Shown: positions 1 to 7,531 of the stretch, one piece after another
Layout: every line of letters begins with the position of its first letter
How positions within the stretch are numbered: position 1 is the stretch's first letter
Origin: JAITVB01 sp031553805
GTDB taxonomy: Bacteria > Bacteroidota > Bacteroidia > Bacteroidales > Rikenellaceae
NCBI GenBank assembly: GCA_031553805.1
Contig: JAVBLC010000017.1
Location: 1-64,000 of the forward strand
Direction of reading: 5' to 3'
DNA: 64,000 bases
Notes under the pieces: model-generated
What the model saw: only the letters and a program-made list of their open reading frames with translations
Told to the model about the DNA's origin: nothing
The model's database searches: none
Translations under genes and position numbers: made by a program

Positions 1-31
1 CTACGAACTCAAATCCTAAATACACTATGTT

Positions 32-1084
32 ATGAAAACAAAATCAATCTTTACGTTGTTGGCGGCCGTGTTGGCTGGCACAATTTCTTTTGCCCAAAAG
101 GCACAAAATTCGAATCCTTATGCTATCTTTGGTGGGAGTCCGTATGTGATCGGAGCGGAATCCGGGCAAGAACAGGCAAAACCATTTGTCATCGAAAACT
201 TGGCTGAAGGCTCCGAAGTCGCCTGGTTGGAACACAATCCGCAGACGGGGCTCGTGAAGTTCTTTGATGCGGCAAACAACTTGATCGCTGAAAGGCTGGT
301 CACTCCCGGTGAACGGGCCTGGCCTACCCCCGACCCCAAAGCCGAAAAGTATTACTCGATTAGTCCGTATGCTTACTGTTTGAATAATCCAGTTAGGTAT
401 ATTGATCCTGATGGGAGGGAAGTAGTCGGCTTAACGAAAGATGATGCGAACAAAGCTCTTCAGGATTTTCAAATGCTCTTTGCCGATAAAGCCTTTGATA
501 ATTTCAGGAATTTAATAACTCTGGATAAAAGAGGAAAAACATTTAATACAATATCTTCAGATGCTATCGCCGGCGCTTTTAATGGCATTGAATTATCTGC
601 GGATCAGCAAGGCTTGGTCGACCAATTTGTTGGTGCGATAAATTCAGGTTCAGTGCACAAAGTTGAGTATGTAAATGTAGATGGAGAAGTTTCCGCAAGT
701 GGGACAAATTCATTTAGAAGTCATCTTAACAGTCAAAACCCCGGCACAGGAGATATGATGATTCCCGCGAATAGGATGCCTGGAAATACGATGAATGCGA
801 TTTCTGGTGGAGGCATTAATTTTCCAACGAAAAATGGCTCACACTCTGTGATTATGGAAGGGGCGGGAGTAACTCATGATGGAGGAAGAGCTATCACCAC
901 AGGCCACGAAATAATTGGTCACGGGGTCGCCATAGCAAACGGCATTACAGGTGTAGATAACAATACACGGGCAATCAGGGTTGATAACTTAATGAGGCGT
1001 GTAATGGGAATTCCTACTTTCAGAAATGAGCACGGAGGAGCAACCATTGTAAATCCTTATGCCATGCCCGGTAGATTACCTTAA
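32..1084 (+). CDS. Small secreted RHS-core protein with C-terminal HExxxH putative zincin toxin domain
   Basis: The protein has 350 residues. It begins with a cleavable-looking signal peptide (residues 1-21, ending near SFAQ). Residues about 101-129 match the end of the RHS-repeat-associated core (SPYAYCLNNPVRYIDPDGR), which in polymorphic toxins sits immediately before the variable toxic C-terminus. The several hundred to thousand residues of RHS shell normally upstream are absent; instead about 80 residues of unfamiliar sequence join the signal peptide to the core. The C-terminal region carries GHEIIGHG at residues 291-298, an HExxxH metal-binding pattern (H292, E293, H297) like that of the M49 peptidases rather than the common HExxH. 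A small secreted-protein gene follows after 12 bp, as immunity genes often do. Toxin function is inferred; the RHS core match is clear. Confidence 0.6.
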   Translation: MKTKSIFTLLAAVLAGTISFAQKAQNSNPYAIFGGSPYVIGAESGQEQAKPFVIENLAEGSEVAWLEHNPQTGLVKFFDAANNLIAERLVTPGERAWPTPDPKAEKYYSISPYAYCLNNPVRYIDPDGREVVGLTKDDANKALQDFQMLFADKAFDNFRNLITLDKRGKTFNTISSDAIAGAFNGIELSADQQGLVDQFVGAINSGSVHKVEYVNVDGEVSASGTNSFRSHLNSQNPGTGDMMIPANRMPGNTMNAISGGGINFPTKNGSHSVIMEGAGVTHDGGRAITTGHEIIGHGVAIANGITGVDNNTRAIRVDNLMRRVMGIPTFRNEHGGATIVNPYAMPGRLP

Positions 1085-1096
1085 TCACTATATGAT

Positions 1097-1612
1097 ATGA
1101 AAAACCTCCTTTTCTCTACGCTTCTTCTATTCTTTGGAGCTATCTCTGTATTCGGGCAACAAACTGCTGCAGATGAAACTCGGATGAATGCCCTCAAGGT
1201 TTCCGAACTATGTTCAAAATATACCAGTGGAAATAAGTATCTGCTTTTTTCTATCGCTGACACGTGGTATCTTATGATTGTTGAAAAAGGGAATAGATAT
1301 GAGGAATACTATGTTATAAAGGATGGACTTGAGGCTTTTATGCTAAAAAAGCGCACAATAAGGGGGAACAATAAGGTTTTAGACAAGGCCTTTAATAAGG
1401 ATATTTATCACCAAGGATTTATTGATCTTAACTCTCCCTTCTATTCAGAAGGCTATAAGGCTTCATCAGGGAATAAAACCTATTTTTATTTCAAAGATAT
1501 TAATGGTGATATTCATGGTGAATCATTATTAACGACCATCATTAATCCCAATCCCATAGATACGGAGGTCTATAATTTTTTATTATATCAGTTGCTTCGT
1601 TTTATCAAATGA
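1097..1612 (+). CDS. Hypothetical secreted protein, candidate immunity protein
   Basis: The gene encodes 171 residues with a typical signal peptide (residues 1-20, ending SVFGQ). No family is recognised. The mature part is rich in Tyr, Lys and Asn and mixes short hydrophobic and charged segments, consistent with a small periplasmic or secreted domain. It begins 12 bp after the RHS-core/zincin gene on the same strand and is followed by a good intrinsic terminator, so the two genes probably share a transcript. Position after a polymorphic-toxin cartridge and predicted export to the toxin's compartment make it a candidate immunity protein. This is inference from context only. Confidence 0.55.
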   Translation: MKNLLFSTLLLFFGAISVFGQQTAADETRMNALKVSELCSKYTSGNKYLLFSIADTWYLMIVEKGNRYEEYYVIKDGLEAFMLKKRTIRGNNKVLDKAFNKDIYHQGFIDLNSPFYSEGYKASSGNKTYFYFKDINGDIHGESLLTTIINPNPIDTEVYNFLLYQLLRFIK

Positions 1613-1627
1613 CAATCATTTTCTTCA

Positions 1628-1660
1628 CTCCCTCGCCTCTTTTAGGTGAGGGAGTTTTTT
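1628..1660 (+). terminator. Rho-independent terminator after the toxin/immunity pair
   Basis: Arms CTCCCTCGCC (1628-1637) and GGTGAGGGAG (1645-1654) pair over 10 bp with one G-T wobble, leave a 7-nt loop, and are followed by six T residues. Confidence 0.85.
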
Positions 1661-1699
1661 ATGGATCCGTTGCATCTTTATTTTCGGTACATTTGGCTT

Positions 1700-2232
1700 A
1701 TGGCAAAAAAGACATCCATAGTTGCGCTAATCCTTGTATTACTACTGCCAATCGTACAAAGCAAGATCTGGGCGAACACTAGAAGGGATTCAGCTTATTT
1801 ATATACGAGCCCACCGAGGCAGGGTGTGAGGTGCTGAATGAAGTACTAAACAGCAAACATCAGTGGCTTGGCAGTTCAGGCACTTATATTGTGTACCAGA
1901 CACCTCGACAAGATAACATTCTGAAAATTATGTTTGACGACACAAAAAGAGGTTTCTTTCTAAATAAGTATGATTCCAAGCCTGGGCGGTACTATGGATG
2001 TGTTATCTATAAAAATCAATTGTTTATGTTGGAAACCTCGGCTAAAGAGCTTGGTAGTCTACTATTCTATAAAACTGATGCTAGAAAAGGGTTTATAAAA
2101 AGCAATCAAATTATTATTGTGACCAATGACAGAGTGGTTACTTGGAATTTTGCATTAATCGATGGGAAATTTGAAAATGCAGGAATGGATCCACCAAGTA
2201 TGATCTTCGATCTTGACACAACTGATTTTTAG
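1700..2232 (+). pseudogene. Frameshifted gene for a small secreted protein
   Basis: From ATG 1700 one frame encodes a signal peptide (MAKKTSIVALILVLLLPIVQS, up to about residue 26) and then runs to a stop at 1837. A second frame is open from 1783 and continues through 1831 (EVLNEVLNSK...) to the stop at 2232, but has no ATG and no export signal. Joining the two near 1795-1805 gives one protein of about 175 residues with a leader, close in size to the secreted protein encoded just upstream. A single-base indel is therefore the simplest reading. It could be another secreted immunity-like protein, but no family is recognised. Sequencing error cannot be excluded. Its 3' end overlaps the convergent gene on the other strand by 4 bp. 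Confidence 0.5.
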
Positions 2233-3191
2233 TATTCTTTTATTTTGTCCACTTCTATATCCATCCCTAAAAATTTAATTATGAAGGCAAGTATTTGTTC
2301 CCGCTTCGTCGTTGGTTCAACTTGGCTATATAGCCCTGAATCCATCATATATTTATATATCGCATTTAGCCGCTTCGCGTGGTACTGAACAAAAGGACTA
2401 CGGTGATCGCCGCCCGACACCCCGGAGTCGTATCGACCTAAAGCATCTTGCAGATATATACGTATGCGCGCAAGGGCATTGCCCCTATCGAAAGCAAGGT
2501 TCGCATCATCGAGCGTGGCGAGCAGGTTCATTTTATCCCTGTCGAGTTCACGCATTATATTATCTACATACAAAGCAGGGACATAGTGGATGTGCCGGTC
2601 TTTATACAAGATGCCGATCTTGACTAATTTGCCCTTGCGTACTTCCATATTTATTTGTTCACAGCCATTTAATGCCCATATGCATTTTTTTCGTTCCCGG
2701 TTGCGTTTTTGCATAACCTTAATCCTATCTTTCTGCTCTTGATCACCCCCATAAATTGCATTGAAGATTTGTATATCCCTGTGATAAAGCCCCCAAAAGT
2801 GAAATAAGTCTTTACGAGGGTCATAGTCTTTGGCATAGTACTTTGCCATAACCGGGTCAAGCTCATTGAGGACTTCAAAATTCAATTGCTTGATTGGCGC
2901 AGATACGATTGCCGTTTTTACGGCATCATAGTCCGTTAAGGGACAACTGGCTTCATCGAACCCGTGCCGTTTCAATACTTCGTTACACTCATCAAGCATA
3001 TCGGCAAGCCGTCCCGCGATTACTTTATCTATATCGCTTTGGACTCTATTATATAGCCCTGTGTTTATGGTGTCGTCCAAATTCCTAAATGCGTAATACG
3101 CGTATTCGCTTGTATTATGGTAGGAAGCGGCAAAGGCGTTGAACCCAATAACCGCCTCTTTGAAGTCTATGTACTTTAATATCGCATTCAT
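2229..3191 (-). CDS. Hypothetical protein linked to the integrase
   Basis: The product has 320 residues, no signal peptide and no membrane segment. It is mostly polar and probably alpha-helical in the N-terminal 150 residues, with a basic patch in the middle (residues about 165-190, RNRERKK). No family is recognised. The gene starts 11 bp downstream of the integrase stop on the same strand, so the two are probably co-transcribed. Such an integrase-linked gene could serve the element's life cycle, for example in excision, replication or regulation, but nothing in the sequence proves this. Confidence 0.7.
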   Translation of the reverse strand: MNAILKYIDFKEAVIGFNAFAASYHNTSEYAYYAFRNLDDTINTGLYNRVQSDIDKVIAGRLADMLDECNEVLKRHGFDEASCPLTDYDAVKTAIVSAPIKQLNFEVLNELDPVMAKYYAKDYDPRKDLFHFWGLYHRDIQIFNAIYGGDQEQKDRIKVMQKRNRERKKCIWALNGCEQINMEVRKGKLVKIGILYKDRHIHYVPALYVDNIMRELDRDKMNLLATLDDANLAFDRGNALARIRIYLQDALGRYDSGVSGGDHRSPFVQYHAKRLNAIYKYMMDSGLYSQVEPTTKREQILAFIIKFLGMDIEVDKIKEY

Positions 3192-3202
3192 AGTATAGAT
3201 GC

Positions 3203-4468
3203 TTATAATACTTTAGTCGCCTCGGCTATTTTTTCATTCTCAAAGCTATCGAGGTAAGTTGCCGTCACTTTTATATCGCCGTGACCAAGTACCTGCGATA
3301 TGATTTCACGGGGCACATCATTGCTCTGCAAGGTCATCGCCATCGTGTGCCGGGACACGTAAGAGGTCAGCGGCACGCCTTCCATACCTAATGCCTTTGC
3401 AAGCTCTTTGAGATGCTTATTATTCGTTACGAAGCGGCTGCGGATATGCGTGTAAAGCTGCTCGCCCGTGTAGTCCCTCGACACTATCGGAAATAAGTAG
3501 GCCCCGACCCGTTTCGTGTTCGCGGCAAACCAGTCGAAGTGCGACTGTAGCTCTGGGCTTATCTTTATGCTGATCGGCTTCACGCGCCGGGCGTGTTGGG
3601 TCTTTTGGCGCTTGTAAACGATATGCATCCCGCTGTTGAGGTTTACTATGTTCCTGGTGGTCAGCATCGCCGCATCGACCCAGCTAATGCCGTAGCAATG
3701 ATACATAGCCAGGAATATCCGGCGGGTAACTTCTAGCGTGTGGTTATCCATTTTGGTTGCCTTGACCTTTGCCATCACATCGGTGGTCAAGTAGCGCTTC
3801 GCCGTTTCTTCCTCCAGTGAGGCTACCTCGAAGCCGCCTTTGCCATAGGGGTAAGTCCCTGCGGCTGCCTTGCCGTCCTGTATTGCCTTGTTCAGCATCG
3901 AGCGCAGGGCTTTATGATAGTATTTGCGTGTATTGCCTTTACAACCCCGTTTTTGCAGCCATACATCAAATTTCTTGACGAATTGAAAGTCTATTTCCTG
4001 GAAGGCGCGAGTGTCGAAGCCCTTGTCAAAAAGGCGCAATATGTGTATGGTATTCGCATAGCAGTTAGCATTACCTGTGTGCCCCGTTAAGCGGAGCATA
4101 TCTATGTGATTCGTCCAGTATTCCGACACGTTCGACTTCGTGCCTCGGTTCGTAAACCTGTCGACGAATTGATTCAATGTATAATCTATGCCTGCACGTT
4201 CAAAGTCCGATTCGATTTCCCGCGCACGCACTTTCATACGCTCAATTAGCGCATTATTTTCTGCCGAACGCCTGTTTCGCTCCTTATTCTCGACACTTCT
4301 GGCATTCGCGATTATTACGAATATATCCTGCTTGTTGTCCCATAACTCGACCTCTCCGATTATGTCAAGCGGAATAAACTTGCGTTGATTGGCCTTGCTT
4401 ACCTTAATCCGGAACGGACACTCGCCTTTGGAGTTCATTCGGTCGATTCGGGGTTCAATTCGTATCAT
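3203..4468 (-). CDS. Tyrosine recombinase / integrase of the tRNA-targeting element
   Basis: The 421-residue protein has the Bacteroidetes phage-integrase architecture: an N-terminal arm-binding region (residues about 1-100), a SAM-like core-binding domain (about 110-210) and a C-terminal catalytic domain. Catalytic residues visible near the C-terminus are R373 in SYVSRHT, H396 in LGHGD and the nucleophile Y405 in TATYLDS. The usual first arginine (in Bacteroidetes relatives FYTRGMSFVD) is replaced by Tyr (CYGISWVD), a substitution tolerated in some Bacteroides integrases such as IntDOT. It should catalyse site-specific insertion and excision at the tRNA 3' end next to its start. Two direct repeats (GGGTGCAGAAT / GGGTGCAGATT) lie 30-60 bp upstream and could be arm sites. 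The unknown gene 2229-3191 follows it. Confidence 0.93.
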   Translation of the reverse strand: MIRIEPRIDRMNSKGECPFRIKVSKANQRKFIPLDIIGEVELWDNKQDIFVIIANARSVENKERNRRSAENNALIERMKVRAREIESDFERAGIDYTLNQFVDRFTNRGTKSNVSEYWTNHIDMLRLTGHTGNANCYANTIHILRLFDKGFDTRAFQEIDFQFVKKFDVWLQKRGCKGNTRKYYHKALRSMLNKAIQDGKAAAGTYPYGKGGFEVASLEEETAKRYLTTDVMAKVKATKMDNHTLEVTRRIFLAMYHCYGISWVDAAMLTTRNIVNLNSGMHIVYKRQKTQHARRVKPISIKISPELQSHFDWFAANTKRVGAYLFPIVSRDYTGEQLYTHIRSRFVTNNKHLKELAKALGMEGVPLTSYVSRHTMAMTLQSNDVPREIISQVLGHGDIKVTATYLDSFENEKIAEATKVL

Positions 4469-4492
4469 CGAGAATCGTGTTTGGGCGTGTAT

Positions 4493-4672
4493 ATTTCTTT
4501 GGGTGCAGAATGGGTGCAGATTTTATCCGAATAAGCCCTAAAAAAGGCAAAACACAACTATCTGTGTTTCATTGCAAAGTTAATGAAATATAACGAATTG
4601 CCAAAAAATATTAAGTGAATTTGCACCCCTGGGGGGCGTGTGGCCGCTGGTTCGAATCCAGTCACCCCGACC
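4493..4672 (+). repeat. Attachment-site repeat copy A (integrase upstream region plus tRNA 3' end)
   Basis: This 180-bp stretch aligns to 14931-15109 with about 10 mismatches and one 1-base gap (roughly 94% identity). It holds the region just upstream of the integrase gene, including two GGGTGCAGA direct repeats, and ends in the 3' part of a tRNA gene. The copies diverge right after GACC at 4672. It should be the attR of the left element and, at the same time, the left flank of the sugar-utilisation segment. Confidence 0.85.
4630..4670 (+). pseudogene. tRNA 3' fragment, probably tRNA-Pro(GGG)
   Basis: The sequence reads as tRNA positions 33-73: T33, GGG anticodon, anticodon-stem strand GCGTG, variable loop TGGCC, T-stem GCTGG, loop TTCGAAT, CCAGT, acceptor strand CACCCCG and discriminator A. 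An acceptor strand ending G72-A73 implies C1, typical of bacterial tRNA-Pro. The 5' half is absent, so this is an attachment-site remnant and not a working tRNA. Confidence 0.65.
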
Positions 4673-4680
4673 CGATTTTA

Positions 4681-4713
4681 AGACTCGTAATCTCTGGATT
4701 ACGGGTCTTTTTT
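4681..4713 (+). terminator. Intrinsic terminator just after the tRNA fragment
   Basis: Arms AGACTCGTAATC and GATTACGGGTCT pair over 12 bp with one wobble, around a 3-4 nt loop, and are followed by TTTTTT. Its place right after a tRNA 3' end suggests it travelled as the tRNA terminator of an earlier host or element. Confidence 0.7.
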
Positions 4714-4796
4714 CATTTCAGGCGGCTCAGGTGTTTTGGGGTGGTTGACGCGGGTTTTCGGCAAAAAGTCAACCGAGAAGTCAACCAGATTTCTCC

Positions 4797-4868
4797 GTGA
4801 AAACCACGATCTCGATCATCTGTTACAAGCACAAAGTTCTGGCTAACGGAGAGCGTCCACCTAACTAA
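4797..4868 (+). pseudogene. N-terminal stub of a second type of tyrosine recombinase
   Basis: From GTG 4797 the frame reads (M)KTTISIICYKHKVLANGERPPN and then stops at 4868. The pattern ISIICYK-K-L-NGE-P is the start of the arm-type DNA-binding domain of Bacteroidetes phage integrases. It differs from the intact integrase at 3203-4468 and lies on the opposite strand. Repeats of AGTCAACC upstream (about 4768-4787) resemble arm sites. Everything after codon 23 is missing, and the AraC gene's stop lies 12 bp beyond. This looks like the scar of a third integration at the same tRNA. Confidence 0.6.
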
Positions 4869-4880
4869 GAAGGTTTTACT

Positions 4881-5813
4881 TCACTCTCTTAAGTCTTTGT
4901 CTTGAGAATACTGCATTAAGAATGAGCCTTGGGTCATCGCTCGGTATTGCCCCGGAGTCATTTTGATCTTTTGCCGAAACACGGCGTTGAAGTATGAGGC
5001 CGTTTCAAAACCGGTTTCGTAAGCGATCTCCTGGCACGACATGGGCGTGTTGGTCAACAATTCCTTCGCCGTATTGATTTTCAGTTCTTTCATGTATTGG
5101 GCCGGGGCAAATCCGGTGTATTCCTTGAAGACGCGCCGAAACCACGAATATCCCATTCCCACCTGTTCCGCAATCTCTTCGCACGACAGGTTCTGGCCGA
5201 TGTTTTCCTGCATGATGATTTTTGCCCGGTTGATCTGGTTGGTTACTTTTATGTCTTCGAATGCATTCTGGCGATCGCCGGAATAAATCAGTCCAACCAA
5301 CAGGTTCACAATGCCCGCCAGCATTTGCTGATAACCGGCCCGTTGTTCGCAGGAGACTCCGACCGCACGTTTGAAAAGAGTGAGAATATCTTCCTGTATG
5401 CCCACATTGAAGATCGGCTTGTTTGTGTGGAAAAAGCCGGCTTCCACCCGTTTGTCCATGTTCCGACCGGTAAATCCGATCCACGATTCGTGCCAGCCGG
5501 TTTGCGGGTCGGGATAGTAGGTATGCCATTCTCCGGGGAAAAGCAGGAACACCAATCCTTCGTGGATTTCCGTCTCTTTCTGTGATGAGGATGCAAAATA
5601 TCCGCGTCCCCTCGAGATATAGACCAGTTGGTATTCAGTCAGAATACGCCCGTTTCTCGTCGAAAAAAGATAGCGGCCCGGATGATTGGGCGATGGATAC
5701 GGTGTTCCAGGCTCAATATTTTGGCTTCCGGCTGTGGTCACTACCATGCCCCAGGCGACATCCTGTTCGTTCGATATCAGGTATTTTACATGAGCGGAAA
5801 CATCTTTTTTCAT
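4881..5813 (-). CDS. AraC-family transcriptional regulator of the sugar-utilisation locus
   Basis: The 310-residue protein has an N-terminal cupin-like sensor domain (residues about 20-170, with the effector-pocket signature LFPGEWHTYYPD) and a C-terminal pair of AraC helix-turn-helix motifs (about 200-300, including LSCEEIAEQVGMGYSWFRRVFKEYTG and the second HTH SCQEIAYETGF). The order matches sugar-responsive AraC regulators. The gene is divergent from the isomerase-susC-susD-glycosidase row, with a 165-bp spacer holding a good promoter for that row. It most likely activates the locus in response to a sugar or oligosaccharide. The ligand cannot be told from sequence. Confidence 0.92.
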   Translation of the reverse strand: MKKDVSAHVKYLISNEQDVAWGMVVTTAGSQNIEPGTPYPSPNHPGRYLFSTRNGRILTEYQLVYISRGRGYFASSSQKETEIHEGLVFLLFPGEWHTYYPDPQTGWHESWIGFTGRNMDKRVEAGFFHTNKPIFNVGIQEDILTLFKRAVGVSCEQRAGYQQMLAGIVNLLVGLIYSGDRQNAFEDIKVTNQINRAKIIMQENIGQNLSCEEIAEQVGMGYSWFRRVFKEYTGFAPAQYMKELKINTAKELLTNTPMSCQEIAYETGFETASYFNAVFRQKIKMTPGQYRAMTQGSFLMQYSQDKDLRE

Positions 5814-5915
5814 AAATCAAATAATTTAATTTATTGATAAATGTAATCTAATTATATGATATTTACAAAATATCATTGGTGTCAAATCCTGCAATTATTA
5901 AATCATAATAAGAAA

Positions 5916-5944
5916 TTGACGATAGACCGGATCTGCTAATTTTG
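5916..5944 (+). promoter_or_regulatory. Bacteroidetes-type promoter for the isomerase-susCD operon
   Basis: TTG (5916-5918) and TAATTTTG (5937-5944, fitting TAnnTTTG) are separated by 18 bp and lie 34 bp upstream of the isomerase ATG, between divergent genes where an AraC regulator would act. Confidence 0.6.
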
Positions 5945-5978
5945 CATAGGTTAATATCAACAACACTAAATTACGGTT

Positions 5979-7403
5979 ATGATGGATGGCAGGGTAAAAG
6001 TGGGCCTTTTCGGGGTAGGACTGGAAACTTATTGGGGACAATTCGAAGGTCTGTTGGACCGGCTCAATGGTTACCGGGAGGAGATCCGGAAGAAGATCGA
6101 AAACACGAACATACAGGTAATCGATGCGGGGATGGTTGACAACGCGGAAAAATCATCGGCTGCCGCCGCCCTTTTCAAGCAGGAGGATGTCGAGGTCGTT
6201 TTCCTGTATATAGCTACTTACGCTCTTTCTTCGACTGTTCTTCCCGTCGTACAGCGCCTGGGCCTTCCGGTCATTATCCTCAATATCCAGCCCGCTGCTG
6301 CGATTGATTATGATCATATCAATGCCATGGGCGACCGGGGAAAAATGACCGGCGAATGGCTGGCGCACTGCCAGGCCTGCTCGCTGCCTGAATTTACGTG
6401 TGTGTTCAACCGTGCCGGGATCAGATACGAGGTCGTCTCGGGGTATTTCCAGGAGGGGTATGTGTGGGAGCAGATCGGGCAATGGGTGCAGGCAACACGC
6501 GTTGCTCACGGAATGCGCAACAACAGATTGGGAATCCTGGGCCACTACTATGGCGGGATGCTCGATGTCTATACCGACATTACCCTCCAATCCATCGCCT
6601 TCGGCACGCGTATCGAATTGCTTGCGATGTGTGAATTAAAGGAATTGCGCGACGGGGTGACCCGGGACGAGGCGGAGGCCAAGTTCAAGGAATTCGGGGA
6701 GCAGTTTGACATTATTCCCGAATGCGAACCGGCGGAGTTGGAGCGGGCGGCCTACACGTCTGTTGCCTTGGATAAACTAGTCGCTTTGTACGACCTGGGG
6801 GCCTTGGCCTATTATTACGAAGGAATGCCGGGAACCGATTATGAAAATATCGTCACCTCGGTCATCGCCGGCAACACGCTGCTTACCGGGAAGGGGATTC
6901 CCGTGGCGGGTGAATGTGAGGTCAAGAATGCACAGGCGATGAAAATCATCTCGCTCTTGGGTGGCGGCGGTTCATTCGCTGAATTTTATGCGATGGATTT
7001 CCTGGATGACGTGATTTTGCTTGGCCACGACGGCCCCGCCCATTTTGCCATTGCCGAAGGGAAAGTCAGGCTCGTTCCTGTTCCGGTTTATCACGGAAAA
7101 CCGGGGAAAGGCCTTTCGATTCAAATGAGCGTCAAACACGGTCCCGTGACTTTGTTGTCGGTATGTGAAACCCCTGAAGGAGTACAGTTGCTGGTGGCCG
7201 AAGGAGAATCTGTTCCCGGCCCGACACTTCAGATCGGAAACACCAATAGCCGTTACCGTTTCCCTTTGAGTGCACGCCAATTCATAGACAGCTGGTCGAA
7301 AGCGGGCCCTTCACACCACAATGCGATCGGCGTCGGCCACTGTGCCGATGCGATAGAGAAATTTGCTTTCATCACCGGGGTCCCCTGTAAGCGGATATGC
7401 TGA
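5979..7403 (+). CDS. L-fucose/L-arabinose isomerase family protein
   Basis: The 474-residue cytoplasmic protein has the overall organisation of the fucose/arabinose isomerase superfamily. An N-terminal Rossmann-like half (VGLFGVGLETYWGQF) is followed by a C-terminal half with candidate metal ligands in GECEVK, in GGSFAEFYAMD followed by LLGHDGPAHF, and in GPSHHNAIGVGHC near the end. These align in order with the Glu-Glu/Asp-His-His ligand set of L-arabinose isomerase, but sequence similarity looks distant and the substrate is uncertain. It would convert an aldose released from the imported glycan into a ketose. It is the first gene after the promoter and precedes susC by 128 bp. The start ATGATG at 5979 could be either codon. 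Confidence 0.8.
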   Translation: MMDGRVKVGLFGVGLETYWGQFEGLLDRLNGYREEIRKKIENTNIQVIDAGMVDNAEKSSAAAALFKQEDVEVVFLYIATYALSSTVLPVVQRLGLPVIILNIQPAAAIDYDHINAMGDRGKMTGEWLAHCQACSLPEFTCVFNRAGIRYEVVSGYFQEGYVWEQIGQWVQATRVAHGMRNNRLGILGHYYGGMLDVYTDITLQSIAFGTRIELLAMCELKELRDGVTRDEAEAKFKEFGEQFDIIPECEPAELERAAYTSVALDKLVALYDLGALAYYYEGMPGTDYENIVTSVIAGNTLLTGKGIPVAGECEVKNAQAMKIISLLGGGGSFAEFYAMDFLDDVILLGHDGPAHFAIAEGKVRLVPVPVYHGKPGKGLSIQMSVKHGPVTLLSVCETPEGVQLLVAEGESVPGPTLQIGNTNSRYRFPLSARQFIDSWSKAGPSHHNAIGVGHCADAIEKFAFITGVPCKRIC

Positions 7404-7531
7404 CAGGACTCCTTTTTAGATACGACCCATCACTTGTCATAAAATACTAACTGTTTTGGATAAGGGACCTAAGGCGGTGTGAATTCGGACATAAAGGCCT
7501 TTATTCCTCCTCCCGATTCCGGTCAAAACCA

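Larger units (their letters stand above)
1..4672. mobile_element. Right end of an integrative element at a tRNA 3' end (left part outside window)
   Basis: This stretch ends in a minus-strand tyrosine recombinase gene whose start faces a tRNA 3'-end sequence at 4630-4670, the usual arrangement of integrase and attachment site in tRNA-targeting elements. The cargo visible here is a small RHS-core toxin-like gene, a possible immunity gene, a frameshifted secreted-protein gene and an unknown gene directly downstream of the integrase. The first 2.2 kb is visibly richer in A+T than the rest of the window. The left boundary and the intact tRNA are not in the window, so size and type (ICE, IME or plain genomic island) are unknown. 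No conjugation or mobilisation gene is visible. Confidence 0.6.

Noticed and set aside
4630..4672. A working tRNA gene at the att site
   Set aside because: Only the 3' half (from the anticodon loop) is present in both copies; the upstream sequence cannot form the D-arm or the 5' acceptor strand.
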